Origin: Harmonia axyridis
Taxonomy: Eukaryota; Arthropoda; Insecta; Coleoptera; Coccinellidae
Direction: 5' to 3'
Assembly (NCBI RefSeq): GCF_914767665.1
Contig: NC_059503.1
Coordinates: forward strand, 53,932,852-53,996,851
DNA: 64,000 nucleotides
The notes beneath the pieces are model-generated. The model made no database searches and was not told the origin of the DNA. It saw only the letters and a program-made list of their open reading frames with translations. A program made the position numbers and the translations under genes. Below, piece after piece: positions 38,901 through 48,566 of this stretch. Position 1 is the first letter of the stretch, and each line of letters begins with the position of its first letter.

Positions 38901-41900
38901 TAACTGGTTCTTTATTGAAGCATCCAATAGAAACCGTATTCAATGCCGAATATGAAATCTTAGCAGGAAATTTCAAAGTGAAAACAAGTGCTTGCCCAAA
39001 AAGCTATATTCAAGTACAAGGTATTATGATCAATCGGAAAAAATGTACAAATGGTATCTAAGGATTTCTTTTTTCAGGAAAATACGATCTTTACGGCAAG
39101 AAGAATCCTATTTCTGGAGAAGTCAGCTTTGAAGTTGGAACACCACTTGAAATCCTATCCAACCTAAAAACCACCCAAGCTTTCAAGATTTCAAACCTTG
39201 AGTCGAATCCTGTTTCTGCGGAAATTTCTGGTTCCCTCAAAACAGTCAGCGTAAGATAAAATTTTTTTGTTTGATTCTTGTTCTAACATAACAATATAAT
39301 AGTATTCCTATTCAAAAAACTTGAAAGTCCCATCGACTTGAAAAAATGGCAGCATTGGGGTATAATCCACCATGCCAAACATTTTTACACTTCAATAATA
39401 GTAGAAAAAAAACTACGCTCTATAGCATATTTCAATTTCAGTCCATTCCACATTTGAACATCGATACCAAAGGAAATCTCAAGATTGAAGGAAACAAAAA
39501 TGTTGGCAATATCGAGGTAAATATTGCTAATTTTTCAGAAATCATATCGAATTAACTTGATTTTTCATTACAGTTTGATGCTCAGTTGAATAAGCCTGTT
39601 CAAGTATCCCTCACTGGCTCTGGAAACTTCAATATTGACTGGATAAAACAAGCTGGAACTATTAAAGGAGATTTTAAGGCTGTTCTTCCACAGCAAAAGA
39701 TAATTCAAGGAAGTGCACTTCTAACGAGAAGCGGTCCCAAGGCTTATCATCTAGAAGCCAGCGTACAACTACCAATTGAAAATCACAAATCTAATAAATT
39801 AATAGTAGATACTAAACACGATGGAAAGGACATCAGCAGTCAAGTCCAACTGATATCTGATGGGCGAAAATATCTATTAAATACTGAACTCAGCTTAAAT
39901 GAGAAAGCACCAAGTATAAGTTTGAAATTAGTTCAGCCTGATGGAAAAATCAGTGAAGTCAGTGCAAATATAAATAGGCCTAGCAATTCCAGAGTTTCGG
40001 CAAACCTAAAGGTAAGCTTCGAGAAGATGTTCTGAAATAAATAATTCACTGAAAATATATTCTAGGTGTTATGTGAATGCAAGAATTACCTGCTCCAAGT
40101 TGGTTTAGATGTAAATACCGAGAGTACAGACAATTTCTACTTCCAAGTTACAGCCAATTCACCCAACCTTAACATCAATGACATCCTCGTGAAGATTGGC
40201 AGTACTACAGGAAACAACAACTTGGACGTTTTGATCACATCAGCGGGAAAGAATATTGTTTCTGGAAGCGCGACAATATCATCACGTCAAGAGCATGGAA
40301 AATTGATCATAGAAGGATCCGGAAACTTCAAATTGAAAGATAAGAATCAATCAGGAAACTTCAAATACATCAGAACTTCCCTGACTACCGATAAAAATGG
40401 GGAAACTGGCGAAGAGATAACTTTTGATGCCACTCTTGGAAACAAAGCACTTGATGCAGAGCTAAAACTGACAAACAAAGAATTCAGATACTTGAATTCT
40501 TACTGCGAGGAATCAAAACAATGCGCTCATATCGAAGTCAATGCGAAGACAGAAGTTAATGGTAAACTCTAAAAGAATGTGAGCAATATAAATATATTAA
40601 CTATTCTTTTCATCGTAGATCTCGAACATTTCAACAACCAAATCGAAGTTACCATCGATCTTCGTGCCTTAGGAGTACCAAATGAGTTTGGACTTAAGGC
40701 AGTCACCAAAAGAGACAAGTTTGTTTTAGACCATACTGTAGATATTCACTTCGAAAACGCTCTTAATAAATATCAATACAGCGTTTATATCCATCCAAAA
40801 CAAGCTGGTATCTCTTTGACAACACCTAAGAGAACAATCGCACTAGAAGCTAATGGAGATGTAGAAGAGTAAGTTCCCGAAAAAAAGTTCTTAGATATCT
40901 ATTTTAATTAATTTATTTTCTATAGTTTCAGCCTTCATGAAGGAGGTAAAGCAAATGTAGAGATCGCTTTCTACACAGACAAGAAGAATAAACCAAACTC
41001 TAAATCTTTACTCAAGGGTCTCATCAATATAATTATACCAAAGAAACACATTGACGCAGAGCTGAGTTTGATTCTCATTGGACAAAACAAGGTTTGTCCC
41101 TACCTCATGAATAATAATACACTACAGTACAATATACGTTTATAATATATTTCTTTTTGCAGCCTCTTAGCATAAAATATACCAAAGATGCTAAACAAGA
41201 AGGTTTTGCCTCTCAAGGCTCTGAAAATCTCATCCTGGATATATTTGCTGTTTCAGAAAAAAAAATTGTTATTTCTCAGCAATATTCAGCCAAATTCACA
41301 AGAGAAACTTATAAATTCGAAGGCGATTATTCACTGACTGCCAAAAGCACAGGATTAGGCATCGATATAAGCGTGAAGAGAAATGCATTATTCGATCCCA
41401 AATCTTTCCTTGCTAGCTTTGAGAGTTCTAGCACTTTCATTATAAAGAAAATAAGACACGATTCAATCCTTAAGCTCACAGCAACACCTAAAAATATAAA
41501 CGTCTTGCTGAAACTCCTTGACAAGATCATTCTTGAGGTTAATTCTGATATCCTCATACAGAAAGGACTAATCACGTCCCACACTCTCATCACAGGTCTT
41601 GGACTCAAACCTGTAGTATCGAACCTGGAAATTATAGACTACAACACAATCAAATTAACGGTATTCTTGAAAGGTAAGTGGTTTTCATTAAATTTTTCAA
41701 CGATATTCTTTGCTCAACGTAATCAAAATAGAAGTTACTTCTGTACATTTAATTATCAGAGATTTGACATGGTCAACCAAGATTCTCAAACATTGTCTAA
41801 TGAATAACTTGCAATTATACTATAGACTTTTTCGGATGTTTCTTCCATTCTCCATGCTGAAATTTTGCTCATTTCAGTTGTTTGAGCAAAAAGTCAGTAC

Positions 41901-44900
41901 TCGAATCAATTGAATTTCATATTGTTAGAAAGCTGAATAACTTTCATATAACTCAGTCAATTGCTGAAAAACTATATTCAAATGACAAATATCATTAAAA
42001 AATTTTCCCCGCAATATCAAATTTGGTTGAATTTCTCACATTATCACAAATTCTCTGACCCTAACTCTGATGGAAAACATGCCGCTGCTAAATTGTTTTA
42101 TTGCAACTTCATTATTGTATTTTGTAATAACACAAACTACCAAATAATTCATTAGCTAACATTACAGTGCTTAAATTATTTATCATAATTCCAGATGATG
42201 AAAATACTAAACTATTAGTCAGTGCCGCTTTGATACCTGGACAAATTGCCGATGCTCGGGCTAATTTCGTGAATGGAGGAGCTAAAAAAGAACTCTTCCA
42301 TGCCACCCTCCAACTCGATGAAAAAAATTTCCTCCACCCAGACTATGCTTTCAACAACAACAACATACAAGAATTCGCAGCTAAGGCTAGAGAAGTTTCA
42401 GAAGTAGAGTTGAAACAACTGTCGGTGAACATCAAGGAAGGGTCACAAGTACTCACTAATGACCTGAAACAGGCAGTGGAAATTGTTAAGGAAACCATAC
42501 CTGATGCATCGAAAACGCAACAGTTCTACCAATCAGAGTTGAACAAAATAAAGGAAGAAATAACTTCTGACAAATCTTTGGTACACTTTGTTGAAATTCT
42601 GTGAGTATTATTCAAGACGTAAAATCAACTGGTTAACTGACTTTCCAAATGTTTCTTCTAGGAAAAATACCATCAACGTTTTAGTGTCAACCATATCTGA
42701 GATCATCACTGATGTGAGCCTTATCGCAGAGAAGGTTTGTGCTGCTCTTAATGGTGCTTTCTCAGGAACTATCCAGACCATCCAAACAAAAATCCTCCCC
42801 AAACTGAAGGAAATTTCAGAAGAATTGGCTTCAGCGCTCAAAGATATCAAAGACAAATTATCTGATATAATTTTCACTTTAATTAGTAAAGCTACTGAAA
42901 TCGTCGAGATTATACAACCACAGCTCAAGGCTATCGCTGCCACATTATCAGAAGTATCTGAGGAAATACAGAGATTTATTGTCAAGTCATACGAGAGCAT
43001 AAAAGCCGCTATCTTAGAAGAAATCCAACACATCAAGGATGAAATCAAAGCTTCCCCTCTCATTGCTAAGATTAAAACTCAAATCGACGTTGTAAGTTCG
43101 TATTTATTCGATTTTTGATCGAATATTAATTATTTATTTCCCAGATCATAAAGGAAGGGCTACCCTCTCAAGAAATCATAGTCAACACTCTCAAAGCTGC
43201 CGCTGGGGCTATGAAAGAATTTGTTGTTATTCCAGAGTTCCAGAAGGTGGTTGAACTGATTGAGGAATATCTTGAGAAGGTAAGGAGAGACAAATGAACG
43301 AATGAATTGTAAATAACGAAAATCTACATTTTAGAAAATAACAAACAAGCCTGTAGACGACGTTCATGAGATAGAAAAAATTGTGAGGGTCTCCATCCAG
43401 GGTCTGCAGAAGTTGACATCAGCTTTCACCAAAGAAATTATTCCTGATATCTCCAACAAATTTAGAGTAAGTGTTATCTCTTTAACTCAACGTAATCCTC
43501 AGTGTATAATTGAACGCTTTTAAGGTCCCTTCAATCAACCTTGGACTCCTGAACAGATTCAGACTAGAAAACGGCGATATCAAGATTTCTGCTGTTGATT
43601 ATTTATTGAAAGAAGATACCAAGCCCCTGCTCAAGTTCTTATTGAGACTTGTTTTCGTACCAAAGGACTTCCTAATTCCAAGACCATGTAAGAAAAATAT
43701 AATATAATCGTGAGTTTGGTAATGGAAAAAATTTCATTTCAGTGTTTGGAGCAATATCGTCAGAGGTGTTCACATTAGACGGTAAAGTCTTCAGTTTGCC
43801 TCGAAGCTGTAGTTTCCTCCTTGCAAATGACGCTGTAAATGGTAATTTCACAGTCGTTGCCGAGCGTACTAACAAGAAATTGACTGCAGTTACGTTCAGT
43901 GATAAGTCTGCAACAATAACATTCAAAGCAGGAAAGATTCTGTTGAATAATGGTAGGTTTATAATGTGTTTTTTTTCTACACATACTCTCCTATGAAGAT
44001 TTGCTTATAGATAAAACACTACCACATTTCGTTTTCAGTTGAAACTGATCTTCCTATCGAGAAAGGAGGTGTACACGTACACTACTTGCCAAGTATGTAT
44101 GTACTCGAAAGTCCAGTGGGTGTGAAAGTCTTCTGTTCCTTGACAATGGTAGGATGCACTGTTCAAATATCTGGTTTCTATCATGGACAACTTAGAGGGT
44201 TGTTTGGTAAGGAATATATAATCCAGACGTCATCGAAAAGGATATAATCAAATTGTTTCAATTACAGGAAACGGTAACAACGAAGAATTCGACGATTTCA
44301 TCCAACCAAATGGCAAAATCACCAGCTCTGCATCAGAGTTTGTGTCTTCGTACGCCCTAGGCAAGCAGTGCTCAAATGTAAAATCTTTAGAGGGTAAAGA
44401 CGCCAAGCCTGATCCGAGATGTGAGAAGTTATTCAGCTGGGACTCTCCATTGAGCATTTGTTATCCATTCGTGGACCGCAACGTGTTCAAAAGAGGTTGT
44501 GAAGTTGCTCTTGAAACTGGAAACAACGAGAATGTTCTCGAAACCTATGCATCCCACTACACATATGCGTGTTGGAAAGATAACATTCCAATGAATACGC
44601 CCCCTGAACATGGTAAGTTCTCTATTTGATAAATTCAGTCCTTACTAGATTTAGAATATTTCAAATATGTCACAAGTTTCCACTAAAAGACAATACTCAT
44701 TTAGCCTTAAGAAGGGATACCACCACGTTACGTTCTCCTGATCTGTCAATATTTTCCTAGATGAGGAGAGAAAAATATAATGCCTAACGATTGAATGATC
44801 ATAAAAGTTATGAATATTACAATAGTTCCAACTTTCGTTCGAAGAAAGTAAGAGTCTTTTCAAAAATTTTCACGAAATTAGAGTTACCCAAACTATTATT

Positions 44901-46977
44901 TTTTTTCATTCGAAAATTAAAAATATGATAATAATAATATTAATAATAAATATGATTGAAAATACCAGAATGTAGATTATTGTTTGAGGAAATTATGTGA
45001 AAATCCTATAAAAATTATAATTTTTCTATTTCTAGACCTGAAATGCAAAAACTCTTTAGTACCACACAATACCGGTGAGAAATTCCAAGTAAAACTTCCA
45101 GGGAAATCAGTTGACATTTTACTAGTAGTCAATACGGATAAAAGCAGTGAAATTTACTACAAAGAATATATACAACCTTTAGTCGGTAAACTGACCGACG
45201 AATACAAATCCAAAGGAATCACGTGAGTTATCAATTTTTTGAAATATAAACCAAAAAAATAACAATGCCTTTCAACAGCGATTTAACCTTCCAAATACTG
45301 ACATATGGAGGTGAACACGAAACAACGACCTATGTTACTGTCAACAGCAAAACATCCTTCAAGGGTAACGCACCTAACCTCAAATTCTCAGATAAGCCGA
45401 AACCTTTCAAACTTGTAACTGGTATTCATGATATTGACTCAGTAGTAAGGCATATTGCTGTGGCATTAACAGAATTGAAAGTTGCTATCGGTAAGTATAA
45501 ATATAAAAAATCTATTTTTGGTCTCTATCCCTCTAATGCTCCTCCATGGATGTTCAATGGAATAAAAGGAATTTACGTTATGTATGCAACTCTGATACTC
45601 AATCAAACAGAATTGCTGAGAATTAAAACAGAATCAAACAAACTCATTTATGAATATATTGAGCATTGTGGTATTGAAAGAAATGAAAAAACCCATGAAC
45701 TTGCAAAAAGGGCATCAAGATTAATACCTGTTGCCAATTCAAGGCGGCGGTCTAACAATGAAAGTGAGAAAATAGAAAAACCCTCTGGAGGAATACAAAG
45801 AACTGACGTATACCAGAAAGGTTCTGAATCTACCAATAGCTGAGCTTCGGGTAATTTTTGAACTGCTGACAGGACACTGTCGGTGCAAATACCTCTTGTA
45901 CCGCATAGGTAAGTCAGCAGATGAGATCTGCTGGCTCTGTGGAAAGGAGGTAGAAACAGCCGAACACATAGTATGCAAATGCACGGGGCTGACTGGCCTA
46001 AGAACCACTCACATGGGAAAGTCAGTTCTGGATACTCACGAAGTAATAGCCAAGGCTCCTAAAGATGTCGTCGTTTTCATTAAGAGCATCGACGGCCTCC
46101 TTGGGTTTGTATGAATAAGTAGGGTTAAGAACAAGAGATCAATTTGGTCACAGTTCCTGGCAGGCTTACAGAGCTATAACGACCCCCTGTCCTCTTTGCC
46201 ACTACATAGTTGAATATTTAAAAAGTCAGGATACGAATACCAGTGATGAATAATAATGACCTTATTCATGAATATGGGAACAGTATTCACATGGTATATT
46301 TTTATATAGAGGCATTTTGGTTCATTGAGTATCAAAGTAAACAACGAATTACGTTAAATTTTATATAGAAGGAGGATATTCATATTTTGGTTTTCAGGAG
46401 GACATCTTCCCTTGCCTTCTCATTTGGAAGGCGTAACGTATCCATTCAGAGCTGAGGCTTCCAAACATATCGTCTACTTGTCAAATGAACCATGCCCATA
46501 CACTTCCTTTATCACTCTGTTATTGGCACGTTTACCAGTGGAAATAAAGAATGAGCTCACTTTGACTTACATTTCCCCACTTAACTTGAAGACTAAGGAC
46601 TCAAAGACTACGAAAGAAATCATAGGATTCAACTCGAAGAAAGTATATACTCTCTCCAATCCATCTGGAACATCCCAGTTGAACGATGGATTAATTTACG
46701 AGAATATCTGCGCTGACCAAATCGTTGCGGTAAGTTTTAAGACTTTTCCATTTATTATTTCATTATTAACTATACTCTTTTTGAATAGGTTGGCGGTAGC
46801 AATTTCGTTGGAGAGAACTTGTTGGCCAATAAGAACGACAAACAGAAGATACTGGACATAATATCAAAGGATATAGTAACTCAGACTCTTGAAAATGAAG
46901 TAGTTGTCGAATGTACTTGTGGCTACTCCTACCTCAATCTGTTCATTCCTCAAAATAGGTGCAGAGGTCTCAGATAA
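29835..46977 (+). CDS. Apolipophorin II/I precursor, copy 2 (complete)
   Basis: Lipophorin scaffold precursor, secreted into haemolymph. Exons: 29835-29910, 33330-33356, 33468-33664, 33748-35149, 35218-35664, 35721-35950, 36011-36662, 36722-37018, 37082-37898, 37955-38084, 38146-38390, 38451-38835, 38894-39020, 39078-39250, 39442-39516, 39574-40011, 40066-40561, 40619-40868, 40926-41091, 41163-41673, 42195-42600, 42662-43091, 43145-43279, 43335-43466, 43525-43687, 43743-43952, 44039-44206, 44268-44612, 45036-45222, 45279-45490, 46398-46729, 46789-46977. The sum is 10,050 nt, in frame: 3,349 residues plus TAA, close to the size known for insect apolipophorin precursors (about 3,350). Order: signal peptide, lipid transfer module, RARR site, beta-rich and helical lipid-binding region, VWD at about residue 2,805-2,970, conserved C terminus. 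Donor 33665 (GTCAGT) is weak; all other borders look standard. Confidence 0.95.
29911..33329 (+). other. Copy 2 intron 1 with dispersed repeats
   Basis: A 3.4 kb AT-rich intron without coding sequence. Related segments recur inside it: GCAGTTCATTTTCTCTTGAA near 30606 and GTAGTTCATTTTCTCTTGAA near 32702, plus an inverted partner near 32960-33015 (AACAAACTTTGTTGAGATTT) and a related stretch near 31785. These look like several copies of one short non-autonomous element. The position fits a first-intron enhancer, but no site can be named. Confidence 0.55.
33330..33356 (+). other. Copy 2 exon 2: 27-bp micro-exon
   Basis: The micro-exon encodes DNCRTGCAK, with phase-1 borders on both sides and a pyrimidine-rich acceptor tract. 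In copy 1 the same protein stretch (CQTGCSG...) is continuous with the next exon, and 27 + 197 nt equals the 224 nt of the fused exon exactly. The 111-bp intron that follows is therefore present in only one copy. Confidence 0.8.
33468..35664 (+). other. Copy 2: vitellogenin-like N-terminal lipid transfer module
   Basis: Exons 33468-33664, 33748-35149 and 35218-35664. Key stretches are PGTTYKYDYDGKINIQLSS, RAIASLFQTN, LDSANVVENYLFVPFSVGQ, GALAGRYCAHHSCENVDV and FGQRFNFLEIAARQENLDK. They correspond to the LPD_N domain shared with vitellogenin, apoB and MTP, which forms the lipid pocket. Residues about 40-716 would become apoLp-II after cleavage. Confidence 0.92.
35661..35728 (+). other. Furin-type cleavage site RARR (copy 2)
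   Basis: LRARRDVSK is split by the intron 35665-35720, exactly as in copy 1. Counting exons places RARR at residues 716-719, so cleavage would follow residue 719 and separate apoLp-II from apoLp-I. The site fits the RXXR rule; use of it is inferred from the family. Confidence 0.8.
35721..43687 (+). other. Copy 2: apoLp-I lipid-binding middle region
   Basis: The exons start with the post-cleavage segment, then the DUF1943/DUF1081-like region (ELSYPTSLGFPLRLGLDGAS, DFSICIDHLVNYVGLEFCAD), a long amphipathic beta-strand stretch, and Ala/Ile/Lys/Glu helices at 42195-43091. The single exons 37082-37898 and 40066-40561 each correspond to two exons in copy 1. Confidence 0.88.
43743..44612 (+). other. 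Copy 2: von Willebrand type D domain
   Basis: Exons 43743-43952, 44039-44206 and 44268-44612. The opening VFTLDGKVFSLPRSCSFLLA and NDAVNGNFTVV, the middle VFCSLTMVGCTVQISG, and the closing LRGLFGNGNNEEFDDFIQP follow the VWD pattern, including the G.GN.N.E..DDF motif. A cysteine-rich segment (CEKLFSWDSPLSICYPF) follows. It occupies about residues 2,805-2,970. Confidence 0.9.
44690..45015. repeat. Dispersed intronic repeat, related to 11280-11670
   Basis: Carries GGGATACCACCACGTTACGT near 44713 and AATGTAGATTATTGTTTGAG near 44970, colinear with a stretch in copy 1. It fills most of the intron 44613-45035. No coding capacity is visible. Confidence 0.45.
45036..46977 (+). other. Copy 2: C-terminal exons and stop
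   Basis: Exons 45036-45222, 45279-45490, 46398-46729 and 46789-46977. They encode KLPGKSVDILLVVNTDKSS, PLPSHLEGVTYPFRAEA and a last exon ending CTCGYSYLNLFIPQNRCRGL. The final 20 residues differ from copy 1, apart from the CTC motif and one more Cys. The frame continuing past 45490 is retrotransposon sequence inside the intron and not part of the protein. Confidence 0.88.
45510..46200 (+). mobile_element. Jockey-like retrotransposon 3' end
   Basis: IEHCGIERNEKTHELAKRAS matches the last RNase H motif (HSGIEGNE..DELA) of Jockey/R1-type elements. It is followed, after a frameshift, by a CX2CX8HX4C finger (CWLCGKEVETAEHIVCKC) at about 45929-45982 and a C terminus ending near 46114. The first two thirds of the element are absent. 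It lies in the intron 45491-46397 of copy 2, in the same orientation as the gene, and is less decayed than other LINE pieces here. Confidence 0.8.
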
Positions 46978-47138
46978 GTTCAGAAAATAATTTTCGATAT
47001 TATATGCCAATATCAACAAAGTATTCAGTCCACACAAATGTATATTGCAATATCTACAAGAAAGTATTCATGCTTCACTTGACTGTTAAGATTGACACAT
47101 ATAATATAGGTTACGAATGTTTGAATTTTATATTTTAT

Positions 47139-47160
47139 AATAAATATTATTTACAATAAA
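47139..47160 (+). terminator. Polyadenylation signals of copy 2
   Basis: Two AATAAA hexamers, at 47139-47144 and 47155-47160, lie about 165-185 bp after the stop. Confidence 0.65.
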
Positions 47161-47402
47161 TCGATCGTTATTTCATGAAAATACCAATTTGACATTATGA
47201 ACATAAATGTTTAATTCTAATTGCAAAGATGAGAGAAAAAATTTAAAAGTATGAAAGGTTTATTCAAAAATGTACAAGTTCTTCAATAAGTTCTGATATA
47301 TTTACAAAATATTGAATAATACTGGTTGTAACTTTCAATTTCGAAGTTATAACTTAACTCTTAAAAATAGGTGAATTATATTCATTCACTTATATACAAA
47401 AA

Positions 47403-47544
47403 CTTAAAAGATATGGTTCTAAATCAGAATTATCTTTCGAACAAGAATCTTCAATTTGGTAGTTGATAGAGATCTGAGAAATATCCTGGCGATAGATTGA
47501 TTCTGGAAATAGCTTCTGATTCTCATTATGTACGAACGCTGAAA
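47403..47544 (-). other. Possible last exon of the downstream minus-strand gene
   Basis: On the minus strand, TTTTTCTTTTTCAG is a strong acceptor ending at 47545. The sequence after it is open in one frame for 48 codons (FVHNENQKLFPESIYRQDIS at its start) to a TAA near 47403. The composition suits the Ser/Asn-rich protein upstream, but the frame does not join the exon that ends with a TAG at 48567. It may be untranslated or part of another splice form. Confidence 0.3.
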
Positions 47545-47564
47545 AAGAAAAATATATAAGTGAA

Positions 47565-48010
47565 AGATTTACACTAGATACAAATGAAAATTAGAACTAT
47601 GCCAAGAAGAAATTATTGCCTTCATATTGATGTTTTGACATTGTGGGAATCTAACATCAAGAATGTAAAGGTGGCATGTTCGACACATATTTTCATATTA
47701 TATGTTTTTAAAGAATAATCTGAATCAGTTGTCTATTCATGACACATTTTCATACTCCTTTTTCGAGATGTGAAACCTTAAATTTGGTATTTCTCTCAAT
47801 CTTCTAATGGAAATTGGAAATTTTTTTTCAAATTCTCATAGCATCTGCATTTTCTTTACCAAAAATTGAAGATAATATTTCTTCTGGGAGTTACATTTCA
47901 TACTCATATCACCTCTAGGCACACTACAGATTTTTAATTAGTGGCCAGTTTGATCGGTCTTCTGAATATAATGGAATAAAAGGCATTGGACGTCATCATA
48001 GACCTAACAC
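47565..48010. other. No feature recognised (probable intron or 3' flank)
   Basis: AT-rich, without a supported frame or repeat. Confidence 0.35.
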
Positions 48011-48029
48011 CTTCTCTTCTTGTGATAGA

Positions 48030-48340
48030 TATATTCATTAGATTCAGGGAAGCTACCGGTAGGTCTAAGATCTAAGAAATATCTGAGTCTTGGCAAATAT
48101 ATGATACGCCTCCTCTCTGGATGCCTTACAGAGCATTGCCACTTCATGATACTTAGCCTATAGCAAAAAAGGACGAGTGCAGATTCTGCCAGAAAGAAGA
48201 GACTCAAAATCGTCTGGTCACAGATGCGTCGTCATCACTAGCCAATGCAAAAAATGCTTCAGACAAGAATTATCCTTGAAGCCATTCCAGATACTGGAGA
48301 TCACACGAAATCTGGAACTGGGGGGCGAGCTGTAGAGTAC
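48030..48340 (+). mobile_element. Decayed LINE 3' fragment
   Basis: Follows the sequence at 13780-14090 with many changes, for example GACGAGTGCAGATTCTGCC and TTGAAGCCATTCCAGATACT, which encode the same CRFC finger start and LKPFQILE stretch. Stops and indels abolish the frame. It belongs to the same family as the copy 1 intron insertion. Confidence 0.6.
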
Positions 48341-48566
48341 GACAACTGAGGGCTATATCAGCTCTGATGGCCAATAGGCCATAAGGTTAAAGTACTCTGA
48401 AACTCCCCTTGAAGCTACATCTACGTCTAGATATTTAAGTAGATCAGTCTGCGCACTTGCTTATCGTTCCATTTTATACAATAGACTGATCAAACTAGCG
48501 ACCGAAATTTCAGTAGTTATGAATAGAATTAATACAACGTAATGAAACTCTTAGGGGAATACATAC

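Noticed and set aside
824..46977. Vitellogenin genes instead of apolipophorin
   Set aside because: Length of about 3,350 residues, no polyserine tract, RARR near residue 719 and a VWD domain near 2,800 fit apolipophorin II/I. Vitellogenins are about half this length.
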